Assembly: GCA_017795105.1 (NCBI GenBank)
Contig: CP051247.1
Coordinates: 2,790,001-2,854,000, forward strand
Origin: Planctomycetaceae bacterium
Lineage (GTDB): Bacteria > Planctomycetota > Planctomycetia > Planctomycetales > Planctomycetaceae
Reading direction: 5' to 3'
Length of the DNA: 64,000 nucleotides
In this document: positions 46,024-56,338 of the stretch, piece by piece
Layout of the letters: every line of letters begins with the position of its first letter
How positions within the stretch are numbered: the first letter of the stretch is position 1
The notes under the pieces: generated by a model
What the model saw: only the letters and a program-made list of their open reading frames with translations
The model's database searches: none
Told to the model about the DNA's origin: nothing
Made by a program: the position numbers and the translations under genes

Positions 46024-47982
46024 GTGCAGATCGATACGTGGAGCGAATTCAAAGAGCAGGTTCGCGCCCAGACTGACATCGTTGCGCTCATCGGCGAAAC
46101 CCGCACGGTGACGCAAAAGGGGCGTCAGTTTGTGGCCCTCTGTCCGTTCCACGACGATCACTCGCCATCGCTCACCATCGACCGCGAGCGCCAGACGTAT
46201 CGCTGCTGGGTCTGTAACGAAGGGGGCGATGCTTTCAGCTACCTGATGAAGCTCGAAGGCCTCGACTTTCGCGCGACGCTGGAACATCTGGCGTTGCGGG
46301 CCGGGCTGGAGATGCCGAAGAGTGCCGAACGTTCCGGTCAGCGAAAGGGAACCGATCGCGCGACGATTTTCGCCGCTCTCGACTGGGCGTCGCAAAAATA
46401 TCACGAATGCCTGCTGGCGGATCCCGCAGCCGAGCCGGCTCGAGACTATCTGCTCGACCGTGGTTTTTGCGAAGAGATCTGGTCCGACTTTCAACTCGGA
46501 TTCCACCCGGGTGGATGGGACTGGCTGCTCAAACTGGCGCGGGGAAAATTCACTCCACAGCAGTTGGAAGAGGCTCGACTGATTTCGCGTCGAAATCAGG
46601 GAGACGGGTTCTTCGATCTGTTTCGCAGTCGGATTATGTTCCCGATTCGGAATGATCGCGGCCAGCCGATTGCGTTCGGTGGGAGGGTTCTGCCGGGTAG
46701 TCAGGATGAACAGTACGGCAAATATCAGAACAGCAAGGAAAGTGCGTATTTCAACAAGAGTCGACAGCTCTATGGACTCGATCATGCGAAACAGGCCATG
46801 CGTGATCGCGACGAGGTTCTGGTTGTCGAAGGTTACACCGACTGCATCGCACTTCACCAGGTTGGGATCCCCAACGTCGTGGCTACACTGGGAACGGCTC
46901 TGACGCACGAACACGTGCAGCTGATTCGCCGGTTCTGTCAGAAAGTGATTCTCATTTTCGACGGAGACGCCGCCGGTCAGAACGCCGCCCAGAGGGCTCT
47001 GCCCCGTTTGCTCTCTCACGAGATCGATCTGCGTCTTCTGGCGTTGCCGGAAGGGATGGATCCTCCGGAGTATCTCGAGAAGCACGGATTGCAGGAATTT
47101 CAAACTCTTTTACAAAATGCCGAGGACGCGTGGGACTTCAAACTGAGGAATCTGGCCGCGAAGTACAGCGACGATTCCGTCTTTTCCCGCGAGCAGCTGA
47201 CGAGCGAAATGCTCGAGTTGCTTGCCGTGGCGCCCGGTCTTTCAGGCACAAAACGCGAGGATATGCTCCTGAACCGTCTGGCCCTCAAGGTCGGATTGCG
47301 TGGTTCTCAGGAGCAGAAACTGCGTAGCGAGCTCGCGAAATTGCGAGCGAAGGGTCCGCAAGTTGCGAAACCCTCTTCACGCTCCCCCGAAGCGGAGCCA
47401 TCTGTTGACTTTTTACCACAGGAGGAAACTGTTCCCCGCGTTCACCGGCGCGATCAAGCAGACGGACTGCTCAAACCCAAGCTCGATCGATACACGCTTC
47501 TGGAACGGGACCTGTTGGAAATTGTCTTCATGATGCCGGATTGCATCACCGAGATCCTGGACCGCGAGGTTCCCGGGAAACTCCGGCATCCTTTAGTGAG
47601 CGAAATCGTGGCCGAGTGTGCGCGACTCAGTCAGCGGAATCAGTATTCCGGGACTGACGCACTGCTGGCCGCGACCGAAGATCCAGAGCTGAAGCGACTG
47701 ATCCTCGCCATCGCAGCTCAAGCGGAAGAGAAGAAGATCGCCGAGAAGTTGGACGAGACGGCTGTGAATTCCGAGGGGAAACGTCAGCCGCTTTACCTGA
47801 ACCAGGTGATCTCTCAACTCGAGTGGGAGCACAGGGAATCCCACCATCGGGCCTCAACCAGTACCGTCGCGTTGAACCGGCAGGAACCGACGGCTGTTGA
47901 TGACCGGATGAGACAATTGCTGCAGGATGCGGCTCAATTTCACCAGCAACGTGTGACGCGCAATACCGCATCGTCTCAATAA
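46024..47982 (+). CDS. dnaG: DNA primase DnaG
   Basis: A 652-residue primase that makes RNA primers at replication forks. The zinc-binding domain has Cys40, His43, Cys61 and Cys64 in ALCPFHDDHSPS and YRCWVCNEGGDAF. The polymerase domain has RIMFPIRNDRGQPIAFGGR and the toprim Glu in VVEGYTDCIALHQ, with ILIFDGDAAGQNAAQRAL as the Asp-x-Asp metal site. The C-terminal part (about 450-652) corresponds to the DnaB-interacting region and is weakly conserved. The start is GTG at 46024, with GAGGGGA upstream. rpoD follows after about 80 bp, a frequent dnaG-rpoD arrangement. Confidence 0.96.
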   Translation: MQIDTWSEFKEQVRAQTDIVALIGETRTVTQKGRQFVALCPFHDDHSPSLTIDRERQTYRCWVCNEGGDAFSYLMKLEGLDFRATLEHLALRAGLEMPKSAERSGQRKGTDRATIFAALDWASQKYHECLLADPAAEPARDYLLDRGFCEEIWSDFQLGFHPGGWDWLLKLARGKFTPQQLEEARLISRRNQGDGFFDLFRSRIMFPIRNDRGQPIAFGGRVLPGSQDEQYGKYQNSKESAYFNKSRQLYGLDHAKQAMRDRDEVLVVEGYTDCIALHQVGIPNVVATLGTALTHEHVQLIRRFCQKVILIFDGDAAGQNAAQRALPRLLSHEIDLRLLALPEGMDPPEYLEKHGLQEFQTLLQNAEDAWDFKLRNLAAKYSDDSVFSREQLTSEMLELLAVAPGLSGTKREDMLLNRLALKVGLRGSQEQKLRSELAKLRAKGPQVAKPSSRSPEAEPSVDFLPQEETVPRVHRRDQADGLLKPKLDRYTLLERDLLEIVFMMPDCITEILDREVPGKLRHPLVSEIVAECARLSQRNQYSGTDALLAATEDPELKRLILAIAAQAEEKKIAEKLDETAVNSEGKRQPLYLNQVISQLEWEHRESHHRASTSTVALNRQEPTAVDDRMRQLLQDAAQFHQQRVTRNTASSQ

Positions 47983-48062
47983 ACAGGTTGATTCCAGCGT
48001 CGATGACGAAATGATTGTCAAAGGCGCGCCGTCAGCCCGAGAGTCTGTCCGAGGAGAATTCT

Positions 48063-49736
<1,674 letters not shown>

Positions 49737-49761
49737 GAACCTGAGCTGACCAACTCACAAG

Positions 49762-49789
49762 AAGCCGCGCCCTGTGCGCGGCTTTTTTG
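49762..49789 (+). terminator. Rho-independent terminator after rpoD
   Basis: aagccgcgc (49762-49770) pairs with gcgcggctt (49776-49784) across a five-base loop, followed by a run of T. It lies 25 bases after the rpoD stop. Confidence 0.9.
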
Positions 49790-49852
49790 TTTGGGGGGGC
49801 AGGAAACCTTCCAGGGCGAGCCTCCCACAACACGAATTGCACGAGACTTCTC

Positions 49853-50020
49853 GGATGGCTCAGACGCGTGCGTCTGAGTGGCGAAGCCACAAGAGGTTGC
49901 TGACCGACGGATTTCGTTGACTCGGCCAGACTCCCATAAAACCGTTCGCCCTTGCTTCTCCGGTGATAGAGAGCTACTTCCTGTGACTTCGTCACCCAGA
50001 CGTGCACGTCTGGGCCATCC
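49853..50020. repeat. Small element with inverted copies of the ggatggcccagacg motif
   Basis: The left arm starts ggatggctcagacgcgtgcg at 49853 and the right arm is an inverted copy ending cgtctgggccatcc near 50020; the arms are about 45 bp and enclose about 80 bp. Each arm carries two hairpins (cagacg/cgtctg and the gtgac-gaa-gtcac type). It is about 168 bp long and lies in the 489-bp gap between rpoD and gspF. A single copy of the arm is at 22377. Confidence 0.75.
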
Positions 50021-50225
50021 CGGGCCTGGCGTGATGAACCAGTGACGTCCAATCGCATTCCTGCGGCTGCGCTATCCCTGTCGACTGGTCCTGTTTTGCT
50101 GAGTTTGATGGCGTGAGATTTCCAAGTTCTCCGGCTCGGCGGCCACAAACGGAGGCCCATCGACCGGGTTGCGGTGTTAGAATGGGAGACCTTCCTGTTC
50201 CTTCCAGTTCGATTCCACGCACGGC

Positions 50226-51455
50226 ATGCCTGATTTTATCTACAAAGCTCGAGACTCGGCCGGGAAATCGGTGGCGGGGACGCTGGTAGCGACTGATCAG
50301 CAGGAGGCTTTGCTGCAGTTGGGACAGCAGAACCTGTTTCCCGTTTCGGTGCAGGCTGCTCCGGCGTCCGGGATTCCGAAGCTGAATCGCGATCCCAAAG
50401 TCAGCGCGACGATGCTGGTCGCGTTTTATTCGCAACTGGCCGATCTACTTACCTCCGGCGTGCCACTCTTGCGGTCGCTGAAGTTGATTCAGGATCAGGC
50501 CGCAAACCCCACGCTCAAAGAAGTGGTCGGCGATATTCGGGATCAGGTGGCCGACGGCAAGCGGCTCGCTCAGGCGATGGCGCGGCATCCGAAAACGTTC
50601 TCGACACTGGTGATCAGTCTTGTTGAAGCCGGGGAAGAAGGAAGCTTTCTGGAAGACGCCCTCCGCCGGCTCGCGCTGTTCGTACAACATCAGAACGAAC
50701 TCAAAGGCAAAGTCGTTGGAGCGATGATCTACCCGATCTTTGTCGGGACGTTCGGCGTGGTGATCGCGATTATCATGCTCGTGTTCTTCGTGCCGAAGTT
50801 TCAGCCGATTTTTGATCGCATGGAAGCGGAACGAGGCCTCCCCTGGGCCACGAATACGCTGATGGGCATCAGCGATACACTGCAGGTCTACTGGATTCCA
50901 CTCCTGGTCGGAATCGCCGCGGCTGTAATACTCGGCATGCGAGCCCTGCAGTCGGAACGGGGGCGGCAGATTTTCGATGGGCTGATTGTGAAGGACTTCA
51001 AAGTTGGTCCGATGAATATCGGTGTCGCGGCAATCGCCCGGAATCTGGCTGTGGCCCGGTTCTGTCGCGTGCTCGGAACTCTTCTCCAGAACGGTGTGCC
51101 CATGCTGCGATCGATTGCCATCGCCCGCAAAGCTACGGGCAATGTGGTCATCGAAGAAGCGATCGAGCAGGCCTCCGAGTTCGTTTCGAGCGGAAAATCG
51201 CTGGCCGGTCCGCTGCGGCAATCGAGCTTCTTCACAGCCGATGTGGTCGAAATGATCGCCGTGGCCGAGGAATCGAACCAGCTGGAGCGGGTGCTCGTGG
51301 AAGTGTCCGATCAGCTGGAACGCAAGGTTCAGACGCGGCTCGACATGCTGGTGCGGCTGCTCGAACCCCTTATGTTGCTGGCACTTGCCGCTTTCGTGCT
51401 CTTTATCGTCGCTGCTCTGCTTTTACCGATACTTCAGAGCTCGAACATGGTTTAA
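50226..51455 (+). CDS. gspF: Type II secretion inner-membrane protein GspF
   Basis: A 409-residue polytopic protein of the GspF/PilC family, the inner-membrane platform of type II secretion. An N-terminal FIYKARDSAGKSVAGTL and two T2SSF repeats are present: FYSQLADLLTSGVPLLRSL followed by a Gly/Glu-rich LVEAGEEGSFLEDAL, and RFCRVLGTLLQNGVPMLRSI with MIAVAEESNQLERVL. Transmembrane segments lie at about 165-190, 220-240 and 380-402. It starts the cluster with gspG to gspJ. The ATG at 50226 has no strong ribosome-binding site. Confidence 0.95.
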   Translation: MPDFIYKARDSAGKSVAGTLVATDQQEALLQLGQQNLFPVSVQAAPASGIPKLNRDPKVSATMLVAFYSQLADLLTSGVPLLRSLKLIQDQAANPTLKEVVGDIRDQVADGKRLAQAMARHPKTFSTLVISLVEAGEEGSFLEDALRRLALFVQHQNELKGKVVGAMIYPIFVGTFGVVIAIIMLVFFVPKFQPIFDRMEAERGLPWATNTLMGISDTLQVYWIPLLVGIAAAVILGMRALQSERGRQIFDGLIVKDFKVGPMNIGVAAIARNLAVARFCRVLGTLLQNGVPMLRSIAIARKATGNVVIEEAIEQASEFVSSGKSLAGPLRQSSFFTADVVEMIAVAEESNQLERVLVEVSDQLERKVQTRLDMLVRLLEPLMLLALAAFVLFIVAALLLPILQSSNMV

Positions 51456-51531
51456 TACAGTGGGGAGATCCGATTCCCCCCTTTTGGCTTACGTTATTTC
51501 GCTGCATTGTCGCAAGACAGAGGTCCCTCCC

Positions 51532-51990
51532 ATGACACGCTCAATTCCCTCCCGCCATTCCGCCCGCAACCGACGCGAGGCCTTCACGCTGCTCGAACTG
51601 CTGATCGTTCTGGCCATTCTCGGTGTTATTGCCGCGATGGTCGTGCCGAACCTGCTCGGAACGCAGAAAAAGGCCAATATCCAGGTCACTGAATCGAGCA
51701 TTCATGGACTCGAACAGGCGCTCAAACTGTATGCCGTCGGCAACGGGGGCGAGTACCCGAACGGCGGACAGGAAGCACTCGAAGTGCTAACGTCGACCAC
51801 CGATGCGGAAGGCAATCAGGTCGAGCCGCAACTGCCGGAAATTCCCAAGGACGCCTGGGGGCAGCCGCTGCTGTACGAGTACCCGAGTTCGAAGACGGGC
51901 AACAATCAGCCGGCCATCTGGTCGAGCGGTCCGAACCGTTCCGATGAACAGGGCGGTGGCGACGACGTGACCAACTGGTCGGAAGCCTGA
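51532..51990 (+). CDS. gspG: Type II secretion major pseudopilin GspG
   Basis: A 152-residue pseudopilin. The prepilin peptidase site is REAFTLLELL, cut before Phe, with Ala rather than Gly at -1 and Glu at mature position 5. The hydrophobic N-terminal helix IVLAILGVIAAMVVPNLLG follows. The globular part has the Asp/Trp-rich C-terminal WGQPLLYEYPSSKTGNN and DEQGGGDDVTNW, which resembles the calcium-binding end of GspG. The ATG at 51532 (MTRSIPSRH) is the start that gives a normal basic leader peptide. It follows gspF after 76 bp. Confidence 0.92.
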   Translation: MTRSIPSRHSARNRREAFTLLELLIVLAILGVIAAMVVPNLLGTQKKANIQVTESSIHGLEQALKLYAVGNGGEYPNGGQEALEVLTSTTDAEGNQVEPQLPEIPKDAWGQPLLYEYPSSKTGNNQPAIWSSGPNRSDEQGGGDDVTNWSEA

Positions 51991-51998
51991 ATCGTCCG

Positions 51999-52541
51999 AT
52001 GCATCTCCGGCGTTCCACAGACCGGCTCGGGTTCACGCTGCTGGAACTGCTGCTGACGATCGTCCTGCTGTCGGTCCTGATCGCAGTTTCCGTTCCGTCC
52101 CTCAACACCCTCACCGCTGAGCAGCAACTGCTCAGCGTGAGTGGCGACGTGGAACAGTTTCTGAACAACCAGCGTCGCGATGCTGTTCGCGACGGTCATC
52201 GTCGCTGGGTCCGGTACTCCTCGCGCGATCATGTTCTCATCGCCGGCCTCGCCGATGCGCCCGCCACGAGCAGTCTCACCCTCCCCGAAACGATGACCTT
52301 CATGCAGGCCGACTGGGCGGAAGATCTGCCTTCGGAACTGCTGGGGGAACTGGGTCTGAACTCGCAGGAGCATCGCTGGTCGGCAGAGATTCTGTTCAAT
52401 ACCGACGGAACATCGACCGGGGGCAACTTCTACTTCGAGGATGAGTACGACACGGCGTATCAGGTCACGATTCACTCGTTGAATGGCCACATCGACGTGA
52501 CGCGGGCGAAGGCGTCTGAGTTGGAGGACAGCCTGCGATGA
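51999..52541 (+). CDS. gspH: Type II secretion minor pseudopilin GspH
   Basis: A 180-residue pseudopilin. The leader peptide with RLGFTLLELLLTIVLLSVLI gives cleavage after Gly and the conserved Glu at mature position 5. The rest (DHVLIAGLADAPATSSLTL, LFNTDGTSTGGNFYF) has the beta-rich globular part seen in GspH/FimT-like proteins. It starts eight bases after gspG and its stop overlaps gspI by ATGA. Confidence 0.88.
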   Translation: MHLRRSTDRLGFTLLELLLTIVLLSVLIAVSVPSLNTLTAEQQLLSVSGDVEQFLNNQRRDAVRDGHRRWVRYSSRDHVLIAGLADAPATSSLTLPETMTFMQADWAEDLPSELLGELGLNSQEHRWSAEILFNTDGTSTGGNFYFEDEYDTAYQVTIHSLNGHIDVTRAKASELEDSLR

Positions 52542-52930
52542 ATCGCGTCCCCGCTCGAACCGGACTTTCGCTGCTCGAAGTAGTGATTTCGCTCTCACTG
52601 CTCGGGGCGGCCACGGCGGCTCTCGTGCAGCTGCTGGAGTCGGCTCGTGTCGCCTCGGTGCAGGCAGTCCGAGAAACGGAAGCGGTTGTGTACTGCGAAT
52701 CGATCCTGGGCGAAATCGTCTCCAGTGGAGTCGCTCCGGTTGAGATTGCCGAGGAGATGATCGGAGAAGATCCCGCCTGGGTCTATTCGGTCGAGATTGC
52801 CGAGACCGACTGGCCGACGCTCACCGAGACGACCGTTCGCGTGATGCATCGCAATCTGAACGATAACATCGACGCCGATGTCTCCCTCACCCGCTGGATC
52901 TACATTCCGGCCGCGGAGGAAGGGCTATGA
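52538..52930 (+). CDS. gspI: Type II secretion minor pseudopilin GspI
   Basis: A 130-residue pseudopilin with the leader RTGLSLLEVVISLSLLGAAT; cleavage after Gly leaves mature Leu-1 and Glu-5. The helix is followed by ETEAVVYCESILGEIVSSG and by the acidic WVYSVEIAETDWPTLTETTV strand as in GspI. It overlaps gspH and gspJ by ATGA at either end, so the three are translationally coupled. Confidence 0.87.
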   Translation: MNRVPARTGLSLLEVVISLSLLGAATAALVQLLESARVASVQAVRETEAVVYCESILGEIVSSGVAPVEIAEEMIGEDPAWVYSVEIAETDWPTLTETTVRVMHRNLNDNIDADVSLTRWIYIPAAEEGL

Positions 52931-53766
52931 ATCGACCGGCATCATCTCGCCGGAAGTCGCGAGGTGCCTTCACGCTGCTGGAACTGTTATTGGCAGCCGC
53001 GATTTCGACGCTGGTTCTCGTCGGCGTCGGGGGGCTGATTCTGATCATCTACCGCGTCGAGCAGACCTCGGCTCGCGACGTTCATCTGGTACAGACGGGG
53101 CATAACCTGCTGCGGCAGTTCGACTGGGATCTGCAGTCGATTGCCGGACGTCACGCTGAAGAAGAAAGTACCGAGACCGAAAGCACGGGCACCGTACTGG
53201 CACTCGATTCATCCGATACATCGCTCGATTTTGGCGTCGAGGCGGAATCGACGGCGATGCCCTTTTATCTCGTGGGCGATACTCAGGTCGTGGAGTTTCT
53301 GGCCGAACCGGTGTCGCGAACGGGAAGACAGTTAACAGTTATCGATGACCCGCTCGCGGTGTCAGACATCCAGCGAACGCAGCAGCGCCTGCTCGTCTGG
53401 GGCTTCAATACGCCGAGCACAATGGACGTCCAGCTGGAAGGCTACGGCCCGGATGACCCCATGGCTCGGTTCGAAGCCCTCGCCGATGGAGAGCTGGTCA
53501 ACATCGAATGGCTCGGCGGACTTCCGCTTCCCGAACTGGTTTCGCTGGAGTTTCTGTACTTCGACGGAACCGACTGGTACGAAGAATGGGACAGTACTTC
53601 GCTGGAGATGCTGCCTAAAGCGATTCAAATCACCGTGGTTCTGCAGATCACCGGGCAATCGTCGACCGAACCCGATCCCGATCTCATGTATACGCTTTCC
53701 CGGATCATCGCGCTCCCGACACAACGGTTCGTAGCGGCTTCGACGGATCTTCTGCTGGAAGAATAG
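52927..53766 (+). CDS. gspJ: Type II secretion minor pseudopilin GspJ
   Basis: A 279-residue pseudopilin with basic leader and SRGAFTLLELLLAAAISTLV, cleaved before Phe with Ala at -1. The globular part is long and acidic, with LLRQFDWDLQSIAG as the usual GspJ start, a central Thr/Glu-rich stretch near 78-92 and VQLEGYGPDDPMARF. It ends the block; no gspK, L or M follows, which distinguishes it from the complete proteobacterial operon. gspE is not in the window either. Confidence 0.85.
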   Translation: MNRPASSRRKSRGAFTLLELLLAAAISTLVLVGVGGLILIIYRVEQTSARDVHLVQTGHNLLRQFDWDLQSIAGRHAEEESTETESTGTVLALDSSDTSLDFGVEAESTAMPFYLVGDTQVVEFLAEPVSRTGRQLTVIDDPLAVSDIQRTQQRLLVWGFNTPSTMDVQLEGYGPDDPMARFEALADGELVNIEWLGGLPLPELVSLEFLYFDGTDWYEEWDSTSLEMLPKAIQITVVLQITGQSSTEPDPDLMYTLSRIIALPTQRFVAASTDLLLEE

Positions 53767-53977
53767 CCGAGCAGCCTGTTCTTAACCGTCAATTCATCAA
53801 AACGTCGGCAGAACGTTCATTCTTGCTCGAAGAATGAAGATCGCGGCGGACTCGAACTCGCCTGTTCTCCGTCGGTCAGGTGTTGGCCAGCCTGAATACG
53901 AGCCGCGAACGACTCGCGCTCTCCATGCATCCGCAGTTTTCCGAGCCGTCTGCGCAGAAGACGGCAAAGGTCCGGCA

Positions 53978-54670
53978 ATGTCTCAGAGCGACAGCAATTG
54001 TAGTACGTGGATTATCGTCGCGGCCTACAACGAAGAGTCGCGGCTGTCCTCCACGCTCATGACGCTGACTCAACAGTCTTACAACGTGGTCGTCGTCGAT
54101 GATGGTTCTTCGGATCGGACAGCCGAGATTGCCGCCCGTTTCCCCGTCTGGGTGCTGCGACATCCGATCAATTGCGGACAGGGAGCCGCGCTGAAAACCG
54201 GGATCGATTTCGCACTTTCTCGGGGAGCCGAATACCTCGTCACGTTCGATGGCGACGGTCAGCACGACGTCGACGAGATCCCCCGCCTGCTCAATCCGCT
54301 GGTCGCCGGAACAGCAGATGTCTCGCTCGGGTCACGGTTTCTTGGAGAAGTCCGGAACATCCCGTTCACGCGCTGGCTGACACTGAAAGCCGGCATCCTG
54401 TTCACTCGCGTGGTTTCGGGAATCCGTGTTTCCGATGTGCATAACGGCTTCCGCGCGATGACTCGTCGAGCAGCCGAACGGATTTCGATCCGCCAGCCGC
54501 GAATGGCACACGCATCGGAGATCCTCGACGAGATCTGCCTGCACGGTCTGCGGTTCGTCGAAGTTCCCGTGACGATTACCTACGCAATCGAAACGCTGGA
54601 GAAAGGACAAAGCTCGCTGGGAGCGCTGCGGATCACCGGGCATCTGCTCGTGGGAAGGATCTGGCGATGA
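53978..54670 (+). CDS. Family 2 glycosyltransferase (dolichyl/polyprenyl-phosphate sugar synthase-like)
   Basis: A 230-residue GT2 enzyme with the GT-A fold. Motifs are IIVAAYNEESRLSSTLMTL at the start, VVVVDDGSSDRTAEIA with the first Asp pair, NCGQGAALKTGIDFAL, and VTFDGDGQHDVDEIPRLL, which contains the DxD motif and catalytic Asp. The absence of a C-terminal membrane helix suggests a soluble or peripherally associated synthase that makes polyprenyl-phosphate-linked sugar donors. AAAGG precedes the ATG at 53978; the frame is open to 53834. It overlaps the DUF2304 gene by ATGA, a frequent pairing. Confidence 0.85.
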   Translation: MSQSDSNCSTWIIVAAYNEESRLSSTLMTLTQQSYNVVVVDDGSSDRTAEIAARFPVWVLRHPINCGQGAALKTGIDFALSRGAEYLVTFDGDGQHDVDEIPRLLNPLVAGTADVSLGSRFLGEVRNIPFTRWLTLKAGILFTRVVSGIRVSDVHNGFRAMTRRAAERISIRQPRMAHASEILDEICLHGLRFVEVPVTITYAIETLEKGQSSLGALRITGHLLVGRIWR

Positions 54671-55044
54671 ACGCCTTCCAGTGGTGCACGATCCCGATTC
54701 TACTGCTGCTTTGCAGCCGCGAGCTGATACGGTACTTGTCCGATCATCGCCGATATCGGCTGCTTCGACTTGGTGCATGGTCAACGGCAGTGGTTCTCAT
54801 CCTGAAGCCGAATCTGGCTTCGATCGTCGCCGCTCAACTCGGCATCGGTCGCGGGGCCGACCTCGTCTTCTACGCATTCATCCTGTCGTCGACCGCAGTG
54901 ATGTTCCATCTCTACGGTCGACAGTTCGGGATGCGAAAGCAAATCGTCGATCTTGCCCGTCGCGAAGCTCTGCGCACTCCCTTCGCCGGCGACGGACTGC
55001 AGACTGCTCGCCACGACGTCGAGAGTTCCCGGGAGGAGCAGTGA
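54667..55044 (+). CDS. DUF2304 membrane protein
   Basis: A 125-residue protein with three hydrophobic segments (FQWCTIPILLLLCSRELIR; LLRLGAWSTAVVLILKPNLA; ADLVFYAFILSSTAVMFHLY). The C-terminal half has the DUF2304-like RKQIVDLARREALRTPF. DUF2304 proteins usually follow polyprenyl-phosphate glycosyltransferases, as here, and may anchor them. Both ends overlap neighbouring coding regions by a few bases. Confidence 0.82.
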   Translation: MNAFQWCTIPILLLLCSRELIRYLSDHRRYRLLRLGAWSTAVVLILKPNLASIVAAQLGIGRGADLVFYAFILSSTAVMFHLYGRQFGMRKQIVDLARREALRTPFAGDGLQTARHDVESSREEQ

Positions 55045-56135
55045 TGTCTGAGCAGTCCGATGTCACACTCGTGATCCCCGGGCGGAACTGTGCCGTCACA
55101 CTCCGCCGCTGTCTCGATTCGGTCGTTCCGTTACAGGAACGAGGCGAACTCCGCGAGATTATCTTCGTCAACGACGGCTCCACGGATGAAACCGGGGCGA
55201 TCGCCGCGGAGTATCCGATTACCGTTCTGAAAGGCGAAGGCTGCGGCCCCGGCCATGCCCGCAATCTCGGCTGGCGAGCCGCTTCCACCGAGCTAATCTG
55301 GTTCATCGATTCCGACTGCGTCGCCGAGCCAGACGCCCTGCAAAAACTGCTGCCCCATCTGCAGAACACCGATGTCGCCGGCGTCGGAGGAAGCTACGCG
55401 AATCTCTTCCCCGACTCGCTGCTGGCGACCCTCATTCACGAGGAAATCGTTTCCCGACATCTCCGCATGCCGGAGGACGTGAACTTCCTGGCCACATTCA
55501 ACGTGCTTTACACGCGGCAGGTTCTGCAGGAGACGGGAGGCTTCGACGAAACCCTGAAATTGGCCCAGGACGCCGAACTGGCTTACCGGATCTGTCAATC
55601 AGGCTATCGACTGAAGTTCGAGATCAGCTCGCGAGTTGGCCACCATCATCCCACGCGGCTCTACCGCTACCTGCGAACGCAGGCCCGGCAAGGTTACTAT
55701 CGCGTCCTGTTGTTCCGGAAGCACCCAAACCGCGTTGGTGGAGATTCTTACGCCGGGATCGCCGACTACATCCAGCCTCCGCTGGCACTAATCGCTGTTC
55801 CTGCCCTGTTCCTGCTCGCCTTCCCGACAGTCCGATGGGTCGCCCTCATTCCCGCGTTCATTCTGATCCTGCTGCCCGCCCGCGTGGCCGTCGGCACGTC
55901 GCGCCGGGCGGGTCTTCGGATGGCAATGTACGTCCCCTTCGCGGCTGTAAGAGCATTCTTCCGAGGGATCGGACTGTTGCAGGGACTGTTATCCTCTCCT
56001 GGGCCCAATCCAACCATGCCCAACAACAAGCTGAATGAGAATGCCGAAATGGAGGCTGCCACCGCTGACGAGCGAATGAGAGCGTCGCTGTCTGCCGCTC
56101 ATTCCTGCGATCAGCCGAAGAGAGGAACCTTCTGA
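55044..56135 (+). CDS. Family 2 glycosyltransferase with membrane segments
   Basis: A 363-residue glycosyltransferase. The GT-A domain has VTLVIPGRNCAVTLRRCLDS, IIFVNDGSTDETGAIA, GCGPGHARNLGWRAA, and the DxD of WFIDSDCVAEPDAL, then ETGGFDETLKLAQDAELAYR with the Asp-rich acceptor region. After about residue 240 hydrophobic helices follow (PPLALIAVPALFLLAFPTVR, VALIPAFILILLPARVAV), typical of membrane glycosyltransferases of exopolysaccharide synthesis. The ATG at 55044, with GGAGG upstream, overlaps the preceding stop by one base. Confidence 0.87.
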   Translation: MSEQSDVTLVIPGRNCAVTLRRCLDSVVPLQERGELREIIFVNDGSTDETGAIAAEYPITVLKGEGCGPGHARNLGWRAASTELIWFIDSDCVAEPDALQKLLPHLQNTDVAGVGGSYANLFPDSLLATLIHEEIVSRHLRMPEDVNFLATFNVLYTRQVLQETGGFDETLKLAQDAELAYRICQSGYRLKFEISSRVGHHHPTRLYRYLRTQARQGYYRVLLFRKHPNRVGGDSYAGIADYIQPPLALIAVPALFLLAFPTVRWVALIPAFILILLPARVAVGTSRRAGLRMAMYVPFAAVRAFFRGIGLLQGLLSSPGPNPTMPNNKLNENAEMEAATADERMRASLSAAHSCDQPKRGTF

Positions 56136-56137
56136 GT

Positions 56138-56335
56138 ATGTTTGGCGACATTAGGCTTTCCCAAGCCTCGATCCTCAGATCACGCTGGTTTGCAATGAGT
56201 GGCATGTCCGTATCCTCCTCTGCGGTGTGGCTGCGACTTGATGGGTGGGCAGTTGCCAAGGCGGGCGGACTTGTCGGCGAGCGTATCGCAACGGACACAT
56301 TAAAAGCCTTCGTAACTGATTACATCCCTGGGTGA
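56138..56335 (+). CDS. Small open frame between glycosyltransferase genes (doubtful)
   Basis: A 65-codon frame that fills the gap between two glycosyltransferase genes. GAGGAA lies about 11 bases before its ATG, which is somewhat far. No domain is visible; its C-terminus is LKAFVTDYIPG. Its placement, two bases after one stop and four before the next start, suggests an operon gene, but coding composition is unconvincing. Confidence 0.25.
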   Translation: MFGDIRLSQASILRSRWFAMSGMSVSSSAVWLRLDGWAVAKAGGLVGERIATDTLKAFVTDYIPG

Positions 56336-56338
56336 AGA

